The notes under the pieces: generated by a model | What the model was told of the DNA's origin: nothing | The model's input: the letters and a program-made list of their open reading frames with translations, nothing else | The model's database searches: none | Made by a program: the position numbers and the translations under genes | Part shown: positions 44,540 to 52,882 of the stretch, one piece after another | Layout of the letters: every line of letters starts with the position of its first letter | Position numbering within the stretch: the first letter of the stretch is position 1 | NCBI GenBank assembly: GCA_046330285.1 | Contig: JAXLSX010000002.1 | Coordinates: forward strand, 124,001 to 188,000 | Source of the DNA: RHKX01 sp046330285 | GTDB taxonomy: Bacteria > Actinomycetota > Thermoleophilia > Solirubrobacterales > 70-9 | Direction: 5' to 3' | Length of the DNA stretch: 64,000 nt

Positions 44540-44613
44540 GCCTCGTCGGGGGTTGGGTCGGTGTGACCCTGGGGTACGGCGCGGACGCCCCTTCGCGGAC
44601 TTAGGCTCCGTGC

Positions 44614-45912
44614 ATGTTCCGGAGGGGGAGCAGAGCATTTGTGGCCGCGACGGCCGTGGCCGCTTCGCTGGCGGTTGTCGCGCCGAGCGTGGGCGCGATG
44701 AGCTTCACCGATCCGGTGCGGGTCAGCGACGAAGGTCAATCGGCGTACACGAAGGGAATCGCAGTGGGTCCGTCGGGGACGGCGACCGTCGCGTTCGAGC
44801 AAATCGGCCCGGATGGCGCCGCGCCCGTCGTCGCCCAGATCGCTCCCGACGGTTCGGTCGGGCCGCTCACCCGGCTCGAGGCGGGTGTGGGGCGCGGGCC
44901 CGAGGTCCAGGTTGATGCCGACGGCGTCGCGACCGTCGTCTGGATCGCGCCGGCCGGAGGAAAGGGCGTGATTCGCTACGTCCGGGTCGCCCCCGACGGC
45001 ACGGTCGGTGAGACGCGGGAGGTCCCGGCGACGGATCCCGGCTGGTTCCTCGCGACGGCGATCGACGACGACGGCCGGGTTCACATCGTCTGGACGGAGT
45101 CCCGGGGCGCCCACGCGACGACCGTCGTCGAGGGCGAGCTGACCGCGTCGGGGGCCTTCGATTCGGTTCGGACCGTCTCCGACCGCAAGGAGGAGGCACG
45201 ATGGCCCGGCATCGCAGTCGACCCATCCGGCCGGACCTGGCTCGCCTGGGACGCCTGTCCGACCAACCCGGACAAATGGCGATGCGGCATCCGCACCGCC
45301 ACCGTCAGCGCTGCGGGCCGGGCGTCGAAGGACAGGCTGATCTTCGATCCGAAGAACAGGAACGCCTATGGGGTCACGGACGTCTCGGCCGGAAGGCTCG
45401 CGATCGAGAAGGTTCACCGCCGCCGTCACGTCCGCGCGCTCTTTTCGCGGATGTCGGTCCAGTTCGTGGACCTCTCCGACGGCCGTGAACCGGCCGCGAA
45501 GACCCTGAGCACCTGGATCGGGACCTACCAGACGGCCGGGATCAACCCGCAGATCGTGACCTCCTCAGAGGGGCGGTCGGTCCTCGCCTGGAACAACTTC
45601 CACCGGATCGACGCGGTCCGGATCGGGCCGGAGGGTCACATCTCGGCACCCTTCATCCTCTCGGACCCCGACGACCGCGCGACCGGCCTCGAGCTGGTCA
45701 TGGACGGCATCGACCGGACGACGGTGCTCTGGCGTGGCCGTCACAGCGTCGATCTGGCGAAGCTCGACGATCGCGGACGCGTGGTCGGCACCGAGAGGGT
45801 GGTCGGCGACAACTCCGACGCGGCCGAGCCGATCGTCGGGGTCAACGATTCGGGCGTGACCACCGTGCTCTGGGACGAGTTCGGCACCGTCTTCGCGACG
45901 GTCGGGCAATGA
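44614..45912 (+). CDS. Secreted beta-propeller-like protein
   Basis: 432 residues, signal peptide about 1-28 (APSVGA). Repeats of the form GIAVGPSGTATVAFEQ, EVQVDADGVATVVWIA, TAIDDDGRVHIVWTES, GIAVDPSGRTWLAWDA and GVNDSGVTTVLWDE suggest a six- or seven-blade propeller related to sialidase-like or PD40 folds, but I do not recognise the family. Two Cys (CPTNPDKWRC) could form a disulfide. Confidence 0.75.
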   Translation: MFRRGSRAFVAATAVAASLAVVAPSVGAMSFTDPVRVSDEGQSAYTKGIAVGPSGTATVAFEQIGPDGAAPVVAQIAPDGSVGPLTRLEAGVGRGPEVQVDADGVATVVWIAPAGGKGVIRYVRVAPDGTVGETREVPATDPGWFLATAIDDDGRVHIVWTESRGAHATTVVEGELTASGAFDSVRTVSDRKEEARWPGIAVDPSGRTWLAWDACPTNPDKWRCGIRTATVSAAGRASKDRLIFDPKNRNAYGVTDVSAGRLAIEKVHRRRHVRALFSRMSVQFVDLSDGREPAAKTLSTWIGTYQTAGINPQIVTSSEGRSVLAWNNFHRIDAVRIGPEGHISAPFILSDPDDRATGLELVMDGIDRTTVLWRGRHSVDLAKLDDRGRVVGTERVVGDNSDAAEPIVGVNDSGVTTVLWDEFGTVFATVGQ

Positions 45913-45951
45913 CGCATCCGGGATCGGGGCGTCTCTCGGGGCCCGCCGACC

Positions 45952-46320
45952 TCAGGACACGTGCGTCGCGGGCGTCTTCGCGCTCGCGCACTTGCCTCCG
46001 TTCTTCAGCGTCACCGCCGCCGTCTCCGCGTAGTAGTCGCCCGCCTTGACTTTGCCAGGGGTGACGGCCCACTTGCCGTTGGGCTTCACCTTGTCGCCGC
46101 CGACGGCCTGGTCGCTGCCGCCCTGCTTGCGATAGACGACGACCTTGCGGCCGTCGACGCAGCCGGCGTGGGAGTTGAGGTTGCCGGCGAAGCCGCCGGA
46201 GCTCTTCGAGTAGCCGATCGTCAGCTTGGTCGGGTAGCCGGCGCCTGCGTAGGCGACCGCGCCGCCGCCCGTTAGGGCGAGTGCCGCAGCCGCGAGTCCT
46301 GCCGTTGCCTTCCGATTCAT
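45952..46320 (-). CDS. Small secreted protein of unknown function
   Basis: 122 residues with an N-terminal signal (about 1-25). Two Cys (HAGCVDGRKVVVYR and GGKCASAK) probably form a disulfide. The pattern CxGRKVxVYRKxGGxDxxVGxDKxxxNGKWxV...GxYYAxxA recalls small Ig-like or carboxypeptidase-regulatory-like modules found in secreted actinobacterial proteins, but I cannot assign a function. Convergent with the preceding propeller gene. Confidence 0.75.
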   Translation of the reverse strand: MNRKATAGLAAAALALTGGGAVAYAGAGYPTKLTIGYSKSSGGFAGNLNSHAGCVDGRKVVVYRKQGGSDQAVGGDKVKPNGKWAVTPGKVKAGDYYAETAAVTLKNGGKCASAKTPATHVS

Positions 46321-46435
46321 TGGATCCTCCTGTCGTTCTGGGTCGGGATGGGGGCCGAAGCTAGGGAGCCGTCATCCAGCCGCCGGCAACGGTTCGGTAA
46401 GGACTTGGCAAGCGAAGCGATAGGGTGCGGGGCAG

Positions 46436-47266
46436 ATGGGGGTCTCTGGGAAGAGAACGTGGGCAGCAGTCGTCGCCGCAGCCGCGGCCGTCCTCGCCTT
46501 CGCCGCCGCGCCCGCCGGTGCGGCCATCACCCACATCGAGATCAACGACACCTTCGACGGCCCGGGCTCGATCAAGGCGCCGTGTCCCGACGGCACCCAC
46601 GTGGCCTCCGGCGGGATGGGGACCGTCAACGGCTACGGCGGGATCCTGCTGACCGGCTCCTACCCCTACGACGCGGGCGACAAGGACAAGGCGCCCGACG
46701 ACGGGTGGAAGGTCGACGTCATCAACCGCGGCGGCCTCCTGGTCGCAGCGAATGCGCTCTGCTCCGACCAGAACTGGAAGTACGCGAGCGACGACTTCAA
46801 GTTCCCGCGCTTCGACGACGGCACCGGAACGGTCGCCTGTTCCTCCGGCACTCACATAGTCGGTGGCGGTGGCCGCGCCGGCACGATGATCGGTCTGCTG
46901 CCGGGCGACGGCAAGGACGGCGACAAGCTGCCCGACGACAAGTTCACGGTTCACACCGAGAGCGGCGCCACCGAGAAGACGAAGGGCACCGCCTACGCCG
47001 TCTGCGGCAAGGCGAAGCCGAAGTACGTCACGACCAAGACCACGCCGATCACCCCGCACAACGAGGGCGGCGAGTTCGACGCCATCTGCCCGTCCGGCCA
47101 CGACGTCCTCGGCGGCGGCGCGGGAATCAACGTCGGCCATCGCGACGGCGCCATCAACTCGCTCTTCCCCCGCGTCGACTCGATCCAGGGGTGGGGCACC
47201 TACCTCGACAACTACGACAGCGCCGCCAGTCACACCGGCAAGGTCGTAGCGATCTGCGAGAAGTAG
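46436..47266 (+). CDS. Secreted protein with three Cys-bracketed repeats
   Basis: 276 residues, signal peptide about 1-29 (AGAA). Three repeats of 60-80 residues each begin with a Cys and a Gly-rich turn (CPDGTHVASGGMG, CSSGTHIVGGGGRAG, CPSGHDVLGGGAG) and end with a Cys near its end (ALCSD, AVCGK, AICEK). Each repeat probably folds as a small beta unit closed by a disulfide. No known function is recognised. It is transcribed toward the LuxR-family regulator. Confidence 0.8.
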   Translation: MGVSGKRTWAAVVAAAAAVLAFAAAPAGAAITHIEINDTFDGPGSIKAPCPDGTHVASGGMGTVNGYGGILLTGSYPYDAGDKDKAPDDGWKVDVINRGGLLVAANALCSDQNWKYASDDFKFPRFDDGTGTVACSSGTHIVGGGGRAGTMIGLLPGDGKDGDKLPDDKFTVHTESGATEKTKGTAYAVCGKAKPKYVTTKTTPITPHNEGGEFDAICPSGHDVLGGGAGINVGHRDGAINSLFPRVDSIQGWGTYLDNYDSAASHTGKVVAICEK

Positions 47267-47272
47267 GCGGGT

Positions 47273-50110
47273 CTACTCGGTCTCGGCACCCGGCGCCGGG
47301 CTGAGTGCCTCGGGCAGCTGTGCGCGCGAGCCGATCTCGAGCTTGCGGAAGACGCTGCCGAGCTGCGACTCGACGGTCTTCTCGGAGACGAACAGGGCCT
47401 GTGCGACCGCACGGTTGGTCATCCCCTCGGCCGCCATTGCGGCGACGCGCCGCTCGGCGGGGGTCAGCGCGTCGGGGCCGCTCTCGCGCAGCCGCCGCGG
47501 TTGAGCGCCGCTCGCGAGCAGTTCCTCCAGCGCGCGGTCGGAGAGCGCCCGGGCACCGCAGGCGAGTGCGAGGTCGAGGCCTTCGCGGAGCGGCTCGCGC
47601 GACGCCCGCCGATCGCCGGAGCGCCGCAGCAGGCCGCCGAGATCGACCAGGGCGCGTGCCTGTCTGAGCTTCGCCCCGCTCTGCTCGCCGACCGTGACGG
47701 CCTCGCGGAGCAGCTCCTCGCCGTCGGCGCCGGCGACGACTCCGGCGACGCGGAGCGAGTGGCAGAGGATCCAGCCGGCTCCCCACTCGCGTGCGAGCTC
47801 TACTTCTTCGGTCGCGAGAGTTTCCGCTTCCGTCCGTTCGCCCAACTGCAGCTGGACGAGGGCGAGCGAGCTCCTCCAATTCGAGATCCCGGGGTTGCGC
47901 ACCCCGGACTCGATCAGTCCCTCTCCACACCGGCGTAGATCGGTCGCCGCCTCCTCGAAACGGCCCTGCTCGATCCGCAGTTCGGCGCGGGTGCGAGCGA
48001 AGGTGTGGCTGCTGAACGATTCCGCCAGCCCGGTGACACCCTCTGCGTCGGTCAGCAGCGCCTCGGCCTCGTCGAGCTCCCCGCGGGCGATCAACATCCA
48101 CGCCAAGAACCCCGAGAGGTAGGTCCCGATGACGGGAGCCTCGAATCGCCGGGCATCCTCGAGTGCCTCACGGGTGTCGTCCGTCGCTTCGACGAGCTCA
48201 CCGCGGATCTGCAGGGCCATTCCGCGAAGTCCCGAGACCAAGGCCGCGCTGAGCACTGCGCCGCGGTGACGGGTCTGGCGAAGAGCTCCGTCGTAGAGGT
48301 CGATCGCACGGTCGACCTCGCCCGCATACATGAGGACCATCGGGGCGAAGGGGAGGGAGACGAGCGGCTCGTCCGACATCAGGTGGCCGCCCTCCAGCGA
48401 ACGCTCGGCCAGGTCGATGGCCGTCCGCCGCGATCCGAGGCGGGACATCTCTTCGCGAGCCATGCCCGCCAGGAGCTTGCAGGCGGCGGTCGAGGTCGGC
48501 TCGAGACGGGCTGCGAGCTCGTCGATCCGCCCGGGCGCCATCGGTCGCTTCGACGTGGAGAGGGTGGAGGCGGCGAGCGACTCCGCCTCGAGCTCCATCG
48601 AAAGCTCGCCGCCATCGGTGACCGCCGCCAGCCCCCGGTCGAAGACGTCGACGGCCGTCCCGAAGTGGCCGAAGACACCGAGCGCCTTGCCCAGCGCCAG
48701 GGCGGACTCCGCTTCCTGCTCCGCGCCGTCCGCCTCGTCGAGGGCGCGTTCGAGGTGCTCGATCGATCGCTGGTCGCTCGCCCTCAGCTCGGCGATCCCG
48801 AGCTCGAGGAGGACTCGGTGTCGCAGGTCGGCGCCGGGCGGCTCGACGATCGCGCGCCGCAACAGCGCAGCCGCTTCCGCCGGGGCTCCGCGACCGACCG
48901 CGCGGCGCGCGCCGTCGAGGAGGGCGGAGGCGACCCCGGCGTCGCACTGCGGCGCGGTCGCGGCGAGATGGGCGACGATCAGGTCCGGATCGGTGGCCCG
49001 CTCCGAGAGGATCCCGGCGGCCCGGCGATGCGCGGCGTCGAGCTCCCCGGGACCCATCGCCTCCGCAACCGCCGTTCGGACGATCGGATGGATGAACCGG
49101 AACGCGAGCTTCGGCTCGAGTATTCCCGCGCGCGCCAGCCGGTCGGCCGCTTCCGCAGCGGCTGCCGGCGCGAGGTTCGCCACGTGCCCGGCGGTCGCGA
49201 GGTCCGCCTCGTTCCCGAGCACCGCGATGGCGGCGGCCAGTTCGGTGGCGCCGGGACCGAGTCCGGCGATCCGCTCGTTGACCGCACGAGCGACGCGCGG
49301 CGGCGCCAGCGTCTCGACGTCCTCGGCCGAGGCAGGTCCGGCGGTGGCGCCGCGGTCGCGGAGCTCGGCCGCCAGCTCCCGTGCGAGGAAGGGATTGCCG
49401 CCCGTCGCTCGCCGGCAGACCTCCGCGAATCTCGCATCCGGGCTGATGCCGAGGATCCCTCCGACGAGGCTCCCGACGGCATCGACGCTGAGCGCGGAGG
49501 GGTCGAGAACGCCGGCCGCCGCCGAGAGGGCTCGAAGCTCGTCGCGTTCGGCACCCGACTCGCCCCGGCGCTGAGCGGCGACCAGCACCACCGGCAGCTC
49601 GGCGATGCGCGGCGCGAGGTAGGCGAGAAACCGCAGTGAGGCGGAGTCGGCCCACTGGACGTCGTCGACGAGGATGACCACGGGGTTATCGGCGGCGAGC
49701 GCGGCGGTGAGCCAGTAGAGGCCGTGCAGCGTCGCGAACGTCGCCGGTGCCTCGGCCGGAGCGACCACGGGGTCGACGGCGGGTCCGGCCAGTCCCGCCG
49801 CACCGTCGAGCAGGCGTCTCCGCTCGTCCTCGTCAGCGGATGCGATCGGCGGGCCGAAGAGTTGGCGGACGATGCCGAAGGGCAGCTCGCGCTCGAGCTC
49901 GCCGCCGAAAGCCTCGAGCGTCCGGAGCCCGCGCTCAGCCGCCATCGCAGTCGCGCTTCGCAGGAGCTCGGACTTGCCGATTCCGGCCTCTCCGGCGATC
50001 AACAGGGCGCTTCCCCGGCCGCCGGCTGCTGCTCCGAGCCGGCCGTCGATCTCGCTGAGCTCGACCTCTCGCTCGAGCAGTTCGTCACGGGCGACGGCGG
50101 GCGTTGACAA
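47273..50110 (-). CDS. Large ATP-binding LuxR-family (LAL/MalT-like) regulator
   Basis: 945 residues, TTG start at 50110. An STAND-type ATPase domain sits at the N-terminus: Walker A LLIAGEAGIGKSELL (about 36-50) and Walker B VVILVDDVQWADSASLRFLAYLA (about 143-165). A long helical TPR-like region (about 400-850) follows. The C-terminal LuxR helix-turn-helix (about 872-935) reads LTPAERRVAAMAAEGMTNRAVAQALFVSEKTVESQL. Such proteins switch on ATP and inducer binding. It is divergent from a small Arg-rich gene and a collagen-like propeller gene, which are its likeliest targets (inference). Confidence 0.92.
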   Translation of the reverse strand: MSTPAVARDELLEREVELSEIDGRLGAAAGGRGSALLIAGEAGIGKSELLRSATAMAAERGLRTLEAFGGELERELPFGIVRQLFGPPIASADEDERRRLLDGAAGLAGPAVDPVVAPAEAPATFATLHGLYWLTAALAADNPVVILVDDVQWADSASLRFLAYLAPRIAELPVVLVAAQRRGESGAERDELRALSAAAGVLDPSALSVDAVGSLVGGILGISPDARFAEVCRRATGGNPFLARELAAELRDRGATAGPASAEDVETLAPPRVARAVNERIAGLGPGATELAAAIAVLGNEADLATAGHVANLAPAAAAEAADRLARAGILEPKLAFRFIHPIVRTAVAEAMGPGELDAAHRRAAGILSERATDPDLIVAHLAATAPQCDAGVASALLDGARRAVGRGAPAEAAALLRRAIVEPPGADLRHRVLLELGIAELRASDQRSIEHLERALDEADGAEQEAESALALGKALGVFGHFGTAVDVFDRGLAAVTDGGELSMELEAESLAASTLSTSKRPMAPGRIDELAARLEPTSTAACKLLAGMAREEMSRLGSRRTAIDLAERSLEGGHLMSDEPLVSLPFAPMVLMYAGEVDRAIDLYDGALRQTRHRGAVLSAALVSGLRGMALQIRGELVEATDDTREALEDARRFEAPVIGTYLSGFLAWMLIARGELDEAEALLTDAEGVTGLAESFSSHTFARTRAELRIEQGRFEEAATDLRRCGEGLIESGVRNPGISNWRSSLALVQLQLGERTEAETLATEEVELAREWGAGWILCHSLRVAGVVAGADGEELLREAVTVGEQSGAKLRQARALVDLGGLLRRSGDRRASREPLREGLDLALACGARALSDRALEELLASGAQPRRLRESGPDALTPAERRVAAMAAEGMTNRAVAQALFVSEKTVESQLGSVFRKLEIGSRAQLPEALSPAPGAETE

Positions 50111-50156
50111 GGGTCAATCGTAGGCGATTTCAGGCAATTTCAGGGGGATTTTCAGG
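50104..50156. promoter_or_regulatory. TTGAC-N4-GTCAA inverted repeat and three TTTCAGG direct repeats
   Basis: TTGACAAGGGTCAA at 50104-50117 is a short inverted repeat touching the start of the LuxR-family gene. TTTCAGG then recurs at 50128-50134, 50138-50144 and 50150-50156, spaced 10 and 12 bases, roughly one helical turn. The arrangement looks like binding sites for a regulator in the divergent promoter region 50111-50232. Confidence 0.45.
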
Positions 50157-50232
50157 GTGCCGTCCCGATGCGCGAAGCCGCATCCGAGGCGACTATCGGC
50201 TCGCTCGAACGCACCCACGAAGGAGATCCACC

Positions 50233-50730
50233 ATGAGATTCGCAGTCTGGCTCTTCGCCGACCCGACCAGACCACTGAACGGACCGCGGCCGCTCCACGG
50301 GGACACCCCGGTCCGGCTCCGCGACCGCCTCCGCGCGCGTCTTCGCGCGCAGCGGCTCGATCGCCGGCTCGCCGCCGGAGAGCCGGCGGCGGGATCCCCG
50401 GTCCTCGAGCACCGCGCCCGGCTGCTCATGCGGACCTCGAGCCGTGCGGGAGTCGCGGCGGGCCTGCGCCACGTCGCCCGTGGCGATACGCGCAGCGCAA
50501 CCCTCGGGAACCGGCTCCGCCCGGTGGGCGGCATCGCCGCGAGCGCGGCGGCGGAGATGAACCAGCTCGCAGACCGGATCGACGGTGCGGGCCCGGTCGA
50601 CGTCCGGCTGCTCGCGGCGGCGCGGCAACTGCTCAGCGACGGATCCGGGCCGCTGTATCGCCGGCGCATCGACGAGCGCCCGGGCGAGCGAGTCCCGGAG
50701 ACGTTCGCACCGGCGGAGGTGGCCCGATGA
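50233..50730 (+). CDS. Small Arg-rich protein of unknown function
   Basis: 165 residues, ATG 50233 after a strong AAGGAGAT. No signal peptide or membrane segment. The Arg/Leu-rich helical run LRDRLRARLRAQRLDRRLAAG (about 28-48) is followed by SPVLEHRARLLM and a C-terminal helix pair. Its stop overlaps the start of the collagen-like propeller gene (ATGA), so the two are made together. It is probably cytoplasmic; what it does for the secreted partner is unknown. Confidence 0.75.
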   Translation: MRFAVWLFADPTRPLNGPRPLHGDTPVRLRDRLRARLRAQRLDRRLAAGEPAAGSPVLEHRARLLMRTSSRAGVAAGLRHVARGDTRSATLGNRLRPVGGIAASAAAEMNQLADRIDGAGPVDVRLLAAARQLLSDGSGPLYRRRIDERPGERVPETFAPAEVAR

Positions 50731-52199
50731 AGCGGCTGCTGCTGGCGGCGCTCGCCGCGACGATCCTGGCCGCCGTGCTGCCGGCGAGTTCCTCGGCCTA
50801 TGTCTACTGGGCGGACTTCGGGGGGATCGGGCGCGCCGAACTCGACGGCGCGGGCTCGGTCCGTCACTTCATGGACGGGCCGCAGGGGCAGGTCGCCGTC
50901 GCCGTCGACTCCCGGCACGTCTACTGGGCCGACAACTACGACGACACGATCGCGAGAGCCAATCTCGACGGGACCGGAATCGAGCGGTCGTTCATCACCG
51001 GCGCGGCCGGTATCTCCGGCATCGCCGTCGATGCCGGGCGGATCTACTGGACGAGCTTCTCCACGAACTCGATCGGCAGGGCCAACCTCGACGGCACCGG
51101 AATCAACCGGTCCTTCATCACCGGCGCGAACAGTCCGCAGGGGATCGCGGTCAACGGCCAGAACGTGTTCTGGGGCAACGGCTACACCGGGACGATCGGT
51201 CGCGCGACGCTGAGCGGAGGGAACGTCAACCAGAGCTTCATCTCGGGGGCGACGGTGCCGAGTGCGATCGCCGTCGACGCCGATCACATCTACTGGAACA
51301 GCTGGAACTGGAACGACATGGCCAACGGGAAGATCGGCCGCGCAAACCTCAACGGCACGGGCGTCAATCAGTCGTTCATCACCGGCGTGACGGCATCGGG
51401 CCTCGCGGCGGACGGAAGCCACGTGTTCTGGAGCGACAGCCTCGGGCAGGCGATCGGCCGCGCCAACCTCGACGGCTCGGCGGTGAACGAGAGCCTCGTT
51501 CCCCGGCTCTACAACCCGGTCGGCATCGCCGTCGATCCCGGACCGGTCGGCCCCGCGAAGGGCCATGCGACGCCGAACCCCGCCGCCCTCGACCTCGGCA
51601 GTCAGGCCGAGTACACGATCGGACCCGCCAAGTCCGCCGAGATCGTCAACGACGGCCTCGGCGATCTCCACCTCGGCAGGCTCACCGTCGACGGCGTCGA
51701 CTCCGATGATTTCCTCGTCTCCCACGACGAGTGTTCGGGCGCCACCCTCACGCCCGGACAGGCCTGTGCGATCCGGATCCGCTTCGCCCCCGGCGAGACC
51801 GGTGACCGAACGGCAGCCGCGACCGTCACGACCGACGACGACGCCGGAAGCACGTCGATCGCGCTCGCGGGAACGGGCGCCGAGCAGCCACAGGGGCCGA
51901 CGGGCCCGACCGGGCCTACGGGTCCCCAGGGCCCCCAGGGTCCGGCCGGCCCTCCCGGCCGCGACGCCCAGGTCACCTGCAAGGTCAAGCAGCGCGGAAA
52001 GAAGGCGAAGGTCACCTGCAGGGTCAGGTACGCGACCGCCAAGTCACGGCTTCCATGGAGGCTGACCGCGGACCGCGAGGTGGTTCGCCGGGGCCGGACG
52101 GGTCCGTCGGGGCGGGTCCGGATCCCGGCCGGCCTCGAGCCGGGCCGCTATGCGCTCCGCGTCCACGGAATGCGCCCGGTGCGAATCGTCGTCCGGTGA
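50727..52199 (+). CDS. Secreted YWTD-type propeller with ASH domain and collagen-like stalk
   Basis: 490 residues. Signal peptide about 1-24 (SSSA). Seven blades of LDL-receptor YWTD type: VYWADFGGIGRAELDG, VYWADNYDDTIARANLDG, IYWTSFSTNSIGRANLDG, VFWGNGYTGTIGRA, IYWNSWNW..., VFWSDSLGQAIGRANLDG. An ASH domain lies at about 280-385. Eight Gly-X-Y triplets at residues 390-413 (GPT, GPQ, GPA, GPP types) form a short collagen-like segment, then a Cys-containing Lys/Arg-rich C-terminal domain. Trimerisation through the collagen segment is likely. Surface role inferred. Confidence 0.87.
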   Translation: MKRLLLAALAATILAAVLPASSSAYVYWADFGGIGRAELDGAGSVRHFMDGPQGQVAVAVDSRHVYWADNYDDTIARANLDGTGIERSFITGAAGISGIAVDAGRIYWTSFSTNSIGRANLDGTGINRSFITGANSPQGIAVNGQNVFWGNGYTGTIGRATLSGGNVNQSFISGATVPSAIAVDADHIYWNSWNWNDMANGKIGRANLNGTGVNQSFITGVTASGLAADGSHVFWSDSLGQAIGRANLDGSAVNESLVPRLYNPVGIAVDPGPVGPAKGHATPNPAALDLGSQAEYTIGPAKSAEIVNDGLGDLHLGRLTVDGVDSDDFLVSHDECSGATLTPGQACAIRIRFAPGETGDRTAAATVTTDDDAGSTSIALAGTGAEQPQGPTGPTGPTGPQGPQGPAGPPGRDAQVTCKVKQRGKKAKVTCRVRYATAKSRLPWRLTADREVVRRGRTGPSGRVRIPAGLEPGRYALRVHGMRPVRIVVR

Positions 52200-52272
52200 T
52201 CCCACCCGGTTGGCACGCAGCGGTTTCGGGAGTACGCTGCCCGGAACCCGCGCACCGACAGGGAGGAAGCAG

Positions 52273-52860
52273 ATGCGCCCCAGACTGACCTACGCCAACG
52301 TCGTCGCGACGCTTGCGCTCGTTCTCGCCATGGGGGGCGGCACCGTCTACGCCGCGATCCAGCTCGGCAAGGACGACGTCAAGAGCCGGAACATCGCCCC
52401 GGGGGCGGTCCAGAGTGCCGACCTCTCCCCGAAGGTGCTGAAGGGGCTCGACGTCGACGTGACGGGCTCGGCGAAGTCGGGCGCCAAGAGCGGGATCAAC
52501 ACGAACACGGCCGTCCCGGTGAAGCTCAAGGGCAAGACGAAGTTCAAGCCCAAGGGCAAGTCGGTCGCCGCCCTCGCGGCCGAGGCGAAGTTCACGATCG
52601 CGACCGCTGATCCGGCGGAGTACTGCAACCCCGCCGCGGTCCTGTACCTGAACGGCGAACGGACTCGCGTCTTCGCGGGCCCGGAGGACGACGGCAACTC
52701 GACGACCCTCGTCACGAGCTTCGGCCGCGACGCGGATGGCCCCTTCGGCCTGGTCGCGAAGAAGCCGCTGAAGATCACCGCCGCGGTCGAGGGCGATGAG
52801 AACTGCACCCCCGACTCCCAGCTCGACCGCCTCGAGGTCCGCATCCTGCAGATCCGCTAG
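52273..52860 (+). CDS. Exported protein with Thermoleophilia-type N-terminal segment
   Basis: 195 residues, ATG 52273 after GGGAGGAAG. The N-terminal hydrophobic segment (about 8-30) is immediately followed by DDVKSRNIAPGAVQSADLSP, a pairing I associate with many secreted proteins of Solirubrobacterales-like bacteria. The rest is a beta-rich domain of about 130 residues with Cys pairs (YCNPAAV, ENCTPDS). Function unknown. It may share a transcript with the propeller gene downstream, 22 bases away. Confidence 0.78.
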   Translation: MRPRLTYANVVATLALVLAMGGGTVYAAIQLGKDDVKSRNIAPGAVQSADLSPKVLKGLDVDVTGSAKSGAKSGINTNTAVPVKLKGKTKFKPKGKSVAALAAEAKFTIATADPAEYCNPAAVLYLNGERTRVFAGPEDDGNSTTLVTSFGRDADGPFGLVAKKPLKITAAVEGDENCTPDSQLDRLEVRILQIR

Positions 52861-52882
52861 CCGCGAAACGAAGGAGGAACCG

